Below, piece after piece: positions 48,130 through 59,509 of a stretch of 64,000 nucleotides of DNA. The stretch spans positions 1,185,501 to 1,249,500 of the forward strand of contig JBANDB010000019.1 in the NCBI GenBank assembly GCA_037576215.1, written 5' to 3'. The translations under genes and the position numbers were made by a program. A model generated the notes under the pieces. That model did no database searches and had not been told where the DNA came from. It saw only the letters and a program-made list of their open reading frames with translations. Each line of letters opens with the position of its first letter. Positions within the stretch are counted from its first letter, which is position 1. The DNA comes from Armillaria gallica (taxonomy: Eukaryota > Basidiomycota > Agaricomycetes > Agaricales > Physalacriaceae).

Positions 48130-49866
48130 TGATGAGCCTAAGACTTCCGTGGCAATGGCAACACCCAAAACTCAGAGAGAGCTTAGGCAATTAACGTAGC
48201 AACACAGCAATCAAGGCAATGTGTTTGCGAGTGGTTCGGTGCACCTCCGTGCCGTCAATTCATCAATAACACAAGATACACTCCGACTTTCAGTCAGCGA
48301 AGTAGTACTCTTGGTCAAGGAGTACTAGTAGACGTTGGCTGTAAGCCAGGAAGGATCTCGATAAACGAGAAGGGATGGAATCTGGTATGACTTGAATACC
48401 AAGAAACTGCGAAAACAGTCTAGAGACCACGAAAATGGGTCTAGAAATCGTAGGGATGCTCTAGAAATCGTAGCAACGGTCGAGAAAATGTGGGGAGGGA
48501 CTAGAAAACATTGCGATGTTCTAGTAATCGTGGGGGAGGACGAGTAATCGTGTGGAAGGGCTGGAAAACGTAGCAATGCACTAGAAATCGTAGCAATGAG
48601 CTAGAAATCGTGAGGAGGGACTAGAAAATGTTGCGATGCTCTAGTAATTGTGGGGGAGGGCTAGAAATCGTGGCAATGGACTAGAAGACGTCGAAATGGC
48701 CTAGTAAACGTGGCTTGGGGTGTACCTAATATTGTGAGTCGAAACAATAGCAATAAACGTACAGAGACTGCAAGAAACTGGTAGAAATCATAGCAACTGA
48801 GGTGCTGAGTGGGGTGCTGCGGCAATAGATGCACAGCAACTCCGAACAATGATAAAGACGAGGGTGATCCTATGGAGCTGAACTGGGCCTACACAGAGGC
48901 AATACTGAACTGGGTGATGAAAACGATGGCGATGTAGAAGGTGAAAGCGATGAAACAATCCTATGTGGTGAAAGTGAAGCGATGTTGTGGCATTAAAAGA
49001 CAAAAGCAAGTTATTGACGCAAGATTTCGTGTATTGGTGCAACCAACAACGTTTAAAGAGTAAAGCAAGCGGTGGGGAATAACTTGGAGTAACCGTAGTT
49101 GACTGGTAATGCTGTAGCCTCGTCAACTGGGTAAGAACTAGCTCTAAAAATGCAGTATCTACCTAGTTTTTATACTACAAGTACGATTTTATAAATAGAA
49201 TATTCTTCGGAGCCTTAGTAAGGCTGTAAGTCCTTGGCTTTTGTAATAGCCATAGTAAACATATGGTATCTGTGGTTCTAAAGTAACAGCAAGTCCTCGA
49301 CGTTGCCATGTATGGATGCGAACCATGTGGTTTTATTGAGCGATGAGTGGATCATGAGGTGCTGTTTAGCTGTGGATTATTGAGCTGCAGTTGCCGTGCT
49401 GAGGTGTATGTGTGGGGCAACAATAATTCAAAGTCTTGGCACTGTAACAGCCTTAGTAAATGTGGTCTATAGTTGCCGTAGCTGTAATTATCATAGCTGG
49501 GAGGGTACTCGCGTCAATCACATCATTTCATTAAATGATTGATGGGCACATCAACTAGTGCTTCTGAGTGATATAGCAACCCCATTTTAGGATGATTGTC
49601 GATCAAAGGTGCCTTGCTGTGATGGGATACGGTATTTGTGATATGAGGCAAGCTAGGAAGGATAACAGAGTGCATGAGGAGTGGATGTCACGGTTTTAGG
49701 ACTGGATCTGAATGTTTGTGGCTTATACTGTGAAAATCCGTGGTATTATCGAGAGTTGGCAGTGTTATGGAGTGTGTGAGGGTTATAATGGCGTCATTTC
49801 GAAGGTATTGGGTGATGGATGGGTAAATCCACAAATTCTGAGTGTACAGAGCCTGGAGGCTCATCA
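48130..49866 (-). mobile_element. Solo-LTR-like element, copy 2 (1.74 kb), inside the Helitron helicase
   Basis: The plus strand starts TGATGAGCCTAAGACTTCC and ends CCTGGAGGCTCATCA. The flanks are ACGT (48,126-48,129) and ATGT (49,867-49,870); dropping the element and one flank rejoins the helicase frame as [12 protein letters not shown]. The inner sequence matches copy 1 at 22,138-23,828 in the opposite orientation, including the AGTATAAAAACTAG-type promoter (about 49,165). No open frame with a known domain. Confidence 0.7.
48419..48720 (+). repeat. Minisatellite, about 15 units of 20 bp
   Basis: The consensus is CTAGAAATCGTNGCAATGGA, repeated without spacers; units vary at several places (for example CTAGTAATCGTGGGGGAGGA). 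It lies in the element at 48,130-49,866; the other copy has only a weak equivalent. No spacer-repeat alternation, so it is not a CRISPR array. Confidence 0.85.
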
Positions 49867-52800
49867 ATGTGGCAATCCAGAAGCATTGAAAGTTTGAAGA
49901 AACTCCACTGGATAAAGAGTAGCAGCATCATCCAACTCTTCCTCTATTGTCTTGTCTGTACTCCAATAGACTGTCTCTTGTCCTGGAAACATATCCAGAA
50001 CCTGTTGATTGATTTCATCAACATCATCATTGCGTCCAGAGAGAATTGTTCATTCTAAAAAGAAGCGGTCTTGGAAGTGGCCAGCTTGAATATTTGGATA
50101 GATATATTCAATGAGTTCAGAGAGTGAATTGTTGGCCAGATGCATAGAAGCAGGAAGAGTGATAGTACAATCATTGGTAAGTCCTTCACCTGCATCAACA
50201 GTAAGTTGCCAATGGGCAAACTCTATATTTTCAGGAGTCTGATCCAGACGCATGTTTTTCTTTAAATGAATAACTTCAATGTGAGGCCATAAATGTGAAT
50301 GGAGAAATGAAGCTGCAACAATCTGCTCCTGTGATCCTTGTGATACAACTGGCAATGTCTGACGAAAGTCTCCTAAAATAAATAATCAGAAATGACAATC
50401 TATAGTAACTCAGAATAAACACACATACCACTAAAAAGTACAGTTTTTCCACCAAAAGGAACATCCTTATTGCAGACATCACAAAGAGTACGATCAACAG
50501 TCTCAATATCATGTCAGTTCTGCATAGGAACCTTATCCCAAATGATGAGAGAAGTTCTACACAGAAGTTCAGCTAAGTGAGTCCCTCTACGAATATTGCA
50601 TGTTGTATCATCATGTGAGGGAATTGGAATTTTGAAGGTGCTGTGGCTAGTACACCCTCCAACTAAGAGAATTGCTGATATACCAGAGGAGGCACAGGTC
50701 AATGCAATCTTTCCTTCAGCACGAACAGCAGCAGCAATAGTATTGCATACAAAAGTCTTTCCACCACCTCCAGCACTATGCAGAAATACCAATTTCCCTC
50801 GTTCATTCATAGCAGAGTCAAACACAGTATTATAGGCAGTCTTTTGCTCTTCATTGAATGTTTGAAGATTATTTGCAACTAATTGCTGCAGAGATGGGAT
50901 ATCATAGGCCAGCTGTGCAGCCAGAAGAGGGTTATCTTCATAAGCAGCCCAGTCCATGGTAAAGGCTGGCATCTCAGTCCACTCAGAGAGACGATGACCA
51001 TGAGATTGAAGAAGCTTATTGATAAGATGGAGACCAAAATCATTGAGCTGAGCATCTGTTGGATTTGGAACATCACGTTGGCGAAGCTTATGTGCCAAAT
51101 CATCACAAATGTTCTCCTTGAACTCCTCCCACAGCTCATCTGGCTTTGCTGGCTGGCAGAAGAGAAGAAGGGTCACAAATAGTGATCATAACTGTGTTCC
51201 TGACTGCATAATAGCTGCCTCCTGTAAGCATTGTCTCCATTCATTATCATTTTCCAGCAATCCCATAGCAATGCATGCTTCTTTAAAAGTAGCACACTCC
51301 ACATTGTTGACAGTGTGTAAGTGTTGGAAGGATTGAGCACCGGTAACAGCAGTCAGAAGAAGCCACAGATAGAACCGCTCACCAGATGAGGGGGCAGCCT
51401 GATACATTCAGCCAATGGTAACACCAATAGTTGTGTATCTTTGACATGGATTCCAGCGTTTCTTGCTCCTGTTCCAGGTATAGTGGGCAGGAATGTCTTG
51501 ATACAGATACTGATGTGCACTGGGATCTCTTTTGTTGAGATCAAACCATTGTAACAGAGTAGTTATCTTTGCCTCTGCAGCTGCTAACACCTCTTCTGGA
51601 CTGTCATTCTCATCATATGTGATAAGCTGTTCATCAGGGAGATGGACCTGAAGACGGACAACATTTGGCTCCTCCTGATGTAGCTGAAATGAAAAGATTC
51701 TCCAGCATGATTCAATAGCAGAGATGTAGCGTGCATCCAGAAACTCCTTAATCTCATCATGATCCTGAACCTCTAATGTAGTCCTATCATGGCCCTTGTA
51801 GATGTATTTATGGATATATTTGATAGCCTTGACAGAAACACAAACCTCCACATTGATGTGACAGTTATATTTTGCACTGAGATAAGGATTGTATGGGACA
51901 ATATCATGGTTGGTATAGACAATACAGGTTTCACCACGCATTTTAACATACTCACGACCATTGTTAGGATGTGCCAAATTGGGATATCCATCAGTGGTGA
52001 ATTCAGTGTGCTCATTGAATTCTTTTGGAAAGTTCTTTGAACAGTGACCATCAGCCTTCTTGCAGCAATGATCACATGGACCATGGACCATGCATCTGGT
52101 GATAATCTCATAAAGAATTGGTTGAGTAATAGGATCAGGAATCTGAGCACATGAGATTGAATCAGCATCAGCAGATGTGCGAATCTTGTCTTCAGGATCC
52201 AGAAAAATCAAAAGATGCATATGAGGGAGTCCACGCTTCTGAAATTCAATAATATGCATCATAGCCCTGACTTTTCCAAATATTCCACCCTTCTTGATTT
52301 CCTCCAGTAAGGCCTCCTTCTTCAACTGGAAGACCCTGGCCACAATATCTGGTCGATCCTCCACCTTCTGATCTGGTCCATCTGTACACTTCAGAGCCTC
52401 CACAATTTCTGGCCACTGTGGGTTGCTGTCATTGTAAGAAAGATATCTGGCTTCTGTAAGGCTCTACAGATTGCCATAGAGTCTTGGTACAGCTGGTACA
52501 TTGCACGTGGACTTCCAGTATGTGATGATGGTAAGACAATACACTGGCCAGAGTTTTCCAATCCATCTGCATTGGTTGTTGCATCAACCAATCCTTTATA
52601 CAGATCTGCACGAATAGTTTTCTGATTATTCCAAACCCAGTTGAGATTATTTTGTTCAGTTGATGCCCATGCATCTACAATATACTGCTGGTAGAGCCGT
52701 CCTCCTCTATATAATAGTGCATTTGGTTCAAATATTGGACGATCATGTAGATGGTAGGCATAATACATATGTTGAGTAAGCCTTTTATGTTCTCTACATT

Positions 52801-54661
52801 CACTTGTTTCAGTCTCTTCCAGGAGCATATGTATATTCCAACCCAATTCTCCATATGGAAAAAGGAGAACATAATGAAGAGATTGATAACTTGGATGAAG
52901 TTGACTAATGCATTTGAGAGAATGATCATGCATACGTAAAACAATGTCTCAATCATTTTGAACAGGCTCAGATCCATCTCCAGGAATAATAGCAGCCAAC
53001 TCATCTACTGTTGGAAGATTATATCGTCGCCCATCAGTTCCATCACCCACATGCAATCGCACTTCAATATTCAGATACTCTTCTCGGGGTTTGTCTTTCA
53101 TAATGAGATATGCATGTCGATATAAAGCAACATATGGATTTACATCCTGCATTAAATCCTGTAATTGGAACATAATTTCTGGATTTAGATTAGGATTGCG
53201 ATGATTGCGCATACTCAATGCCTCCACTGGATCATATATGTACAGCTGTGCATAAGATAATTTTCCTTCTTCCTCAGGCAGCAGGGATCCCATCTGATGA
53301 TGAAGCTCGCCAAATACATGGAAGCAGTATGGTTCTGAAGAGTTGGTAATTGCCTCATCAACTTTTACAGCTAAGGATGTAAATGCCAATGCTGCATTAT
53401 ACTGCCTAATATCTTGTAAGAAGGCTTTTGACAATGGATTGTTGCCACAAAGAAGATTTTGAAGGATGGCAGGAGTAGGAAGAAGAGGAGGTAATTTGAC
53501 CTGCCCTTGTAGACAGCATATCCCAAATTGCGGTGTAACTCTTGACTTATGCTTAAGTTGTTCATCATTCCAATGTAATGCTCCACAATATTCACAAATG
53601 CAATTTCTACTTCCAATATCATACTGAGCATACACCTCAGCATATGGACGTCTTGCCAGAGGAAGTTGTACAGGAATAGCATGTGGTGGTTGATGCTGAT
53701 GTGGTAGGGGTAAAGATGGCTGCAGAGGTGGTGACTCTCTTATAGGTGATGGTGGTTGCTGGCGATGCTCAGCAGAAGTTACTTGGTCAATATTTTGTGG
53801 TGGCTCAGTGTGTGAAGGATGAATTTCAATAGCTCTCCCTTGCCCACGTCCTCGACCACCCCCACATCCATGGCCTTGTGGACCTACAGGAAGCTGTGGA
53901 ACAGAAGTACTATCAAATGCAGATGGCTGTCCTTCAGGAGCACCACCATGTAATTGTCTATGTCATTGACCTCTGGTAGGAAAAACAGGAAGAGCTGGTA
54001 CTACAGGCATGTGATGTTCATGTGGACGATCCAACTGAGAGGAGATATGAGTCTCAGGTGGTATATTAAAGCGTGGAAGTTCAATATTAGGATCAGGACC
54101 TGGATGTGGTGATTGACCACGATGGTTAGAGGGGGAGGTCATCTGAAGACACTGAAGACGATCCTGCTCCTGTTCTGCATGACAATTCTGCTCTGGTGTA
54201 ACTGGAGCCAGAAAATCAAAATGATCATTCTCTCTGGTAGAAGTAGATGGAGACCTATTAACAGCATGCTGTGAGTATTGATCTTAGAAAAATAAGAGTG
54301 GTACACACATCACAGGGTATGGAGAGGTGGAAATCGTAGCAACACTTTGTAAGGAAGAGGCAAAAACACCTGAAAGAAAATCAGAAATGAAGAGCTTCAA
54401 TCAAATATTGATAGACAGTACTGTGAGAGATCCCAAAAGTCCTTATTATATGTAAAAAGGCTATAATGCTTGCCTGAGATGGTACACTGTGAGGGGAGGA
54501 TGGAACAGAGCAGAGGGTAAGAAGGAAAGGGGACAGGCTTGAACCACACCATAGCAGCATGGCGAAGTTGAAACTCAGCCGGAATAAGCCATGGTCTGGC
54601 AATGGCCAGAAAATTCAAACTCAGCTTATTATGTCATCATCAACCTGTCTTATTATATAGA

Positions 54662-56666
54662 CAAGCCTATGCCCCATGTCTTCGTCATGATTGCTGGACC
54701 CTCGTACCTCGGGTCCTGGCAACCTGACTGCAACACAGGACTTTGGCTTGTTGGGGCCTGCCCCAAACCTGGCTTATTACTATGATATGTCGTTGAATCT
54801 CTGTTGTTTGTTTGAAGCCACTGCAATGGAGCAAAATAGTTTTTTTGAGTGCCATTGTAAGCCATGTAATGGATGGGTAGGGACTCCCATGATTTAGGTG
54901 ATCATTGTTAATAGCTGTCATTACTGGCAGAAGAGAAGGAGAGAGAGATATTCTGGTTCTTATGTCCCTGACTTAGATATCTGACATGGTGGGCTGCTTT
55001 AGTCATCATTTGAACTCTGACATTGACATTCAATGCTCATTGTCAACTTGTTGCTCAATTGTTGCTCATTGCCTGATACTCATGTTGTTGCTATAGTGTG
55101 GATAAGTAGTCTCAGTTGAAGCTCAGTTAGGAGCCAGTCACACCAATAATGTGCTGTGGGAAAAGTAGAGGCTTGGTAGAGGCAGCAAAATTGAAACTTA
55201 CCTGGTGTGCACCCATGCTATGGCAATGGCTGTTTATGGCATGGTAACTGGGTAAGCATGTTATAGCTGAATTGTTAAAGTCAAAACTCTCTGGAGCACC
55301 TCACATGCTGTCATCCCATCTTCTTGCTTGTCATTTCAATGATCCCCTTCTTGGATTTTATGACTATTAGTTTGTTTCCATGTTTTAGTTATTCTTATAT
55401 TTAGGGATGTGCATTGCACCATTACAGATATGACCATAGACTGTATAAAAATTATTGGCTATGGTATAGTATAGTTGATGTCATATCTGTACCGTGTCCA
55501 TACCATTGTCTGTATACAGATATCTGGTGCCAAAGGGTGAGCATTATGCACTTCTTTTATGTCATAGGTACTGACCTTTATGACATAAGATAGTCTTCTG
55601 TCCCTCCCTCAACGACTGTATTCAAACCGTATGAATACAGCCATATTTTGGGCCATTAGAGTTGGCCACAGAACAGACCCATATCTGTATACACCATACA
55701 TAACTACCATACTACAGGTACAGTACACATCCCTACTTATGTTCCCTTAGGGATCTGCACTGTACCTGTATTTATGAAATTATGGGACAGTTCATACAGG
55801 TACCGTAACTGTACCATAGAGATTTGAAATCTGGAAAAAATATGGGTGCAGTATGAGTTCACTCAATATAGGTATTTCAGCTTAAAATTTGCTATGATTT
55901 GACAGATACTGACCTTATTTGTGTATCCAGAGTGACCTTGGTCTGAAAAACCATTGAAGTCACTTGGCATCGCCAGAAATACGATTAACAGGTATGGTTA
56001 CAACCTGTACCATTGACAGTTTCAGCCCATATGGTGTGGATCCCTATATTTCCTTGCTTCCTCAGACTTTAAAGTAGTATATATACCTTGTATTTTGTAC
56101 TCATCACCTCAGCTTGTTGCTCTACATGGACAGAAAAAGGCTGAGTTGAGTTGTTCTGTATTTCTTGTATTTATGCCTTACTTACATCTCATAGCATAGC
56201 ACATATCCTTGTATAAATGGTCTCCTTGCCATTTCTAACTACTGGGAAAAGGCTTGAGCCTCATCAAAGCCTCATAATAAGCAAATTATGGTATAGTCAG
56301 TACATGTATATGTTTTACCTGTCCTTGGATGGTCTCCTGGCTCTCAATCCTACCTGCTAATTTGTCATTTGATGTTCGATATTGCACAATGCTTTTTAAA
56401 CTTGCTCAATACTCACTTTGCAGCCTACAGCATGCATAATTGGTAAATGGCCTATATTCAGTGAGTACTGAGTACCATCCATGCCAATGATGTACCCTGG
56501 ATGGATTGTGGAGGCAGCACCACAGCAAAATTGAAGCTCATCACTGTAGAGAGGTGGCATGCAATGAAATTCAAACTCAGCCGGAATAAGCCATGGTCTG
56601 GCAATGGCCGGAAATTTGAAAGTCCGCCTTATTATGTCATCTTCGCTACCTCTCTTAATATATAGA
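54662..56666 (-). mobile_element. Non-autonomous Helitron A
   Basis: It is 2,005 bp, with 5' TCTATATATTAAGAGAGG at 56,666 and 3' GGCATAGGCTTG at 54,662. The next base pair starts Helitron B. No coding capacity. It adjoins the inner edge of the right terminal repeat of the KDZ element. Confidence 0.83.
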
Positions 56667-56675
56667 TTTTATATA

Positions 56676-57134
56676 ATTTATTTGGAATTTATACGATTTT
56701 ATTTGATGAAGAAACGCGAAGACGACGAGTAGGGAGCGGGAGCAATGGGATTCGACGATGCCGACAGTCGGCACACCGGCAGACCCTTCCGAAGTTGGGG
56801 ATGACGCGATAATGACATCACATACTGGGTCCAATGCTTTCTCCGATGGATTATCCCGAGAATTCCCATGCATTGCCGAATTGTGACTTTGAAGTACGGG
56901 AGACGGGGCGCACATGAGTCGGCACGCTCGGCAGGGGGGAATATCCCCGACACATGTCGGAGGCGGTGGCTTACACTATCCTACACCAGACAGGCACGGG
57001 ATGTACTAATTAGGTGAGCCTTTATTGCAGTTTCATTTGAGTACCGTCATTTTGTTTAAAATCATGATAATTATCGGTTTGATCCGGCCGTCACGGCCAT
57101 ACCAATACACGACGTTTTATGGGCTGTATAGGTG
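56676..57134 (-). repeat. Right 459-bp terminal inverted repeat of the KDZ element
   Basis: It is the exact-length mirror of 15,091-15,549. It keeps many CpG sites and ends GGGCTGTATAGGTG at 57,134. On the minus strand the interrupted F-box gene reads a few codons into it (HLYSP) and stops. Confidence 0.93.
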
Positions 57135-57142
57135 AAGCTCCG
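57135..57142. repeat. 8-bp target site duplication, right copy (AAGCTCCG)
   Basis: It is identical to 15,083-15,090 and directly outside the right terminal repeat. It is part of the F-box gene (minus CGGAGCTT). Confidence 0.95.
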
Positions 57143-58023
57143 GCGCAATTTCGAGCGCATTAATGTTTCCAGGTTCTGCCTTTTTTTCACATGTCGGATA
57201 CATGTCCTGAAGGTTATCAACTCTTCCACGGATGCGAGAAATACGAGAAAGCAGAAACTGGGGTATGAACAGTTCAACCGATCTCCAGACTCCAACGCGT
57301 TTAATGAGCCAACAAAAGATCAAAACACTGCATCATCACGTCCTCTTCAGCGTCAGAGTATGTCGCCGACATTTCGTCGTACCCGGTATACCTGAAGGAA
57401 AAATAAAGACGGCAGCTACGGCTTCGCTCAAGCGCGCATTCAAGGAGGGGCAGGATAATCTTTCCGAGAAAAGGGAAGGTGGGGGGGACAGCGCACGTTC
57501 TCTCCGGAAATTCTACGGTCAGTTCTGACCAGAGATCAGGGCAGAATGTCTCGACGGCAACCCTCCAGGCACTGCATACCTGGCCGAGGTACCACGGTCC
57601 GTCGGAAAGGTTGAAGACATCAAATCCAGAGACGTAGTAGCCTTTGGACCTACGACACTCTCTAGTCGAGCGCAAGATCTCCGCAATTACTTCTCCGGGA
57701 AAACGACGGATGGGGGATAAGGCACCTTTGTAGTCGCGTCTGATTGCTGTGAGCCGCAACATCCGCGATTCTAAAGATGTAGCCGTGTTACGGAGCAGGT
57801 CGATCTCGGCCTGAGTTTCGTGGATGGAAGGATCTAGACCTTGGATTGAGGCATGCAATTGACCGGCTTGGAAGTGTGTGGGTACCGCGTTGGTAGTTAT
57901 AAGAGCGGCAAAGTCGGGGGAATGACTGAAGCTCAACATCCAGTCGTATCTCGCCAGGAGGTTGTCCAAGAACGCGCGGGTAGATTCCATAGTAGGTTGT
58001 AAATATTCTGTGTACGATGTCAC
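57135..58023 (-). pseudogene. F-box protein gene, N-terminal half, cut off by the giant transposon
   Basis: F-box proteins recruit targets to SCF ubiquitin ligases. The start at 58,023 gives MTSYTEYLQPTMESTRAFLD; a later ATG at 57,990 is possible. An HETQAEIDLLRNTATSLESR helix precedes the F-box itself, ALSPIRRFPGEVIAEILRST (about 57,720), and DGPWYLGQVCSAWRVAVETF, PDLWSELTVEF, the usual layout in mushrooms. TAA at 57,301-57,303 ends the first frame; the next frame continues at once with RVGVWRSVELFIPQFLLSRI and INALEIAPEL up to the target site, so there is a small frameshift besides the transposon break. The continuation is at 15,082-14,192. The whole protein would be about 590 residues, normal for the family. 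Confidence 0.88.
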
Positions 58024-59509
58024 AAATACTATGATTGAGACGTGGTCAGTAGATGGCGGCTGTAAGAGATGTTGGCAGACGTACAGGAAGGTTTTAGAAG
58101 AGAATTGGGGAAGCGGAAGTTGTCGTTTCGCTTATGAGACCGGAAAGAGAAACAATGATGGAATTGGACAATGGACAGATGGTTGAAACACTGCTCGCGC
58201 GCTGACGCCGTAAACTTATGGTTTCGGCAAATGATCCGTAGATTATGCAGGGTCCACTGAAGGGTCGACGTCTCATACCGGGGGCAAGACTCTGTGCTGG
58301 ACTGTCACTACCTTCGGGTCTCATTGATGCAACAGACCTTATCACCAAACAAGTCTGAATATGAACGGTAACATTGAACCGGGAACCCCATGAATTTCAT
58401 GACGTTCGCAAGGGAGATCTCTAACGTCTCCGAATGTAGTATTTTCGAAAGTGATGTACTCAGAAGCAGCTACGAAAAGTTGAGCAGAGGTTAAAGACGG
58501 AATACGAACACGTACTTGTGCAGGAATTAATGGACAGAAGTCGAGGGAATAGGTTTGATGATGGTCGAACTAAGGAAGAAGTCGAGGATTGTTCGGAAGC
58601 ATCAATTTCGCGGCCGTAGTTCCATACAGAGCATGATGTCAAAGCTCTTCTGCGCCTAGGTGATAGTCGAGTAAGGGGGTGCTGAAGGAACCATATTCAG
58701 CTCTGTCGGCTGAGCACGCTTATGAGGAAGGAAATATTGATGGTGTAACCGTGACTATACATCTGCAGTACCCTTCTGACCACTGCACAGATACCTGCAA
58801 TAGCTTATGAGCAATCATGAGGCAGCTTGAAGAAAACACCTGCCAACATCTCCGATAGCCCTGCGAATGTAGGCGAGGGTGAAAATGTCGGTAGCATAAA
58901 CCTACGAAGTTCGGCTTCTGCTTCGTGACACGTAGAAATTGACGGGCGATGTGTTGAGTGGTGCGCGTCGTACGGAGCACTGGTTCGATGGCACGTAGGT
59001 TCCAGAGAAGCCTGGGCACGATTCTTTTGAGATAACTAGCACAACAGTTGGTTACCAGTCGAGTAAGGAAGGAAACGTGTACGTACAAGCTGAAACTCTT
59101 AGAAATGGCGTGTCCATAGTCCTACAGTATTCGTCCAGACGCTACATTCCTTGTACGTTGCGAACGTGGAACTGTTTCATAATGAGTGGTGAACGAGAAT
59201 GACAAGGACAAGCCGTATCCCAACAGGTGTTTTTAAAACCCGATTTGCTTTCAGTCATGTGCACCTCCTCCTCTTCCCAATTGTCGTTATGGAGGGTTCA
59301 TGAATCGGCAAGAGACAGGCTGGTCATACAGCCCGATACGGGCCTCAAAACGGCCCATACGAGCAAGTTGGTATTGGCGAAATTACATCCGTAGCCTGGT
59401 CACAAAGTCAAGCCAAGGCTGCGTCACTTCTACGTTTCTTTACCTGTCGCATTTGTATACAGGGAGAAATAGTACGAACAGAAAGAGAGAAGGCAAGAGA
59501 TTCCTTATA
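58024..59509. other. CpG-rich gap, no assignable gene
   Basis: The longest open stretch is 122 codons (58,720-59,088, minus), with no known motif. An upstream control region for the F-box gene is expected next to 58,024, but no clear TATA box stands out. It may hold exons of an unrecognised gene. Confidence 0.35.

Larger units (their letters stand above)
47676..54290 (-). pseudogene. Helitron Rep (HUH endonuclease) - Pif1-like helicase, decayed
   Basis: Read on the minus strand. The N-terminus is Pro/Gln/His-rich (54,290-53,650). A zinc-type CICEYCGALHW follows (about 53,590), then the helitron-like region to about 52,430. A one-base loss near 52,427 breaks FLTMTA|NPQWPEIVEAL. Rep motifs: RGLPHMHLLIFL (HUH, about 52,215) and IKYIHKYIYKGHDRT (two-tyrosine motif, about 51,800). 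Helicase: Walker A SAGGGGKTF (about 50,770), Walker B LIIWDKVPM (about 50,530; the usual Glu is Lys), an intron about 50,373-50,428, DFRQTLPVVSQG, and after the inserted element [52 protein letters not shown] to a stop at 47,676. Several stops are also present. Dead. Confidence 0.88.
47519..54661 (-). mobile_element. Autonomous-type Helitron B with Rep and helicase genes, interrupted by a solo-LTR-like element
   Basis: The 5' end TCTATATAATAAGACAGG is at 54,661, exactly next to the 3' CTTG of Helitron A. The 3' end CTTG is at 47,519. The length is 7,143 bp, or about 5.4 kb without the inserted 1.74-kb element. It carries the rolling-circle replication initiator and a Pif1-like helicase needed for Helitron movement, and shares both termini with the five non-coding copies, so it is the likely former source of their mobility. 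Confidence 0.87.
30807..56666 (-). mobile_element. Head-to-tail Helitron array (six copies) inside the KDZ element
   Basis: Six related Helitrons abut each other: five read on the minus strand and one on the plus strand inside another. Each begins TCTATATA-TTAAGA/TTAATACAGG followed by GATGATGACATAATAAGSYGG, and ends in a hairpin-bearing segment closing GGGGCATAGGCTTG. Junctions fall between A and T of the target, the usual Helitron target. One copy is autonomous with Rep/helicase genes. The array stops 9 bp short of the right terminal repeat. Confidence 0.85.
15091..57134. mobile_element. 42-kb KDZ-type DNA transposon carrying a TET/JBP gene and nested insertions
   Basis: The element is bounded by 459-bp inverted repeats beginning CACCTATACAGCCC and by an 8-bp direct duplication, and it splits one F-box gene precisely. 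The only cut-and-paste transposase inside is a KDZ (Kyakuja-Dileera-Zisupton) gene next to the left end. KDZ elements are known from basidiomycetes, where they are often linked to TET/JBP genes, as here; Zisupton-type elements are reported to make 8-bp duplications. Contents from left: transposase, TET/JBP gene, a small basic coiled gene, a tandem repeat, a solo-LTR-like insertion, an RNase-H1-N-like gene, a coiled-coil gene of unknown family, a low-complexity tract, and a 25.9-kb Helitron array. Subtracting later insertions leaves about 14.5 kb. hAT transposons also make 8-bp duplications, but no hAT gene is present. Confidence 0.9.

Noticed and set aside
48419..48720. CRISPR-like repeat array
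   Set aside because: Units are contiguous 20-mers with gradual variation, no unique spacers, and the genome is eukaryotic.
48130..49866. A large intron in the Helitron helicase
   Set aside because: The ends are TG...CA with short inverted termini, not GT-AG, and a second copy exists at 22,138-23,828.
56676..57134. SINE or tRNA-derived sequence, because GGTTTGATCC resembles a B box (about 57,080)
   Set aside because: No A box at the right distance, no cloverleaf; the sequence is a transposon terminal repeat.
15091..57134. hAT transposon, because of the 8-bp duplication
   Set aside because: No hAT transposase motifs were found; the gene beside the left end is KDZ, which can also give 8-bp duplications.
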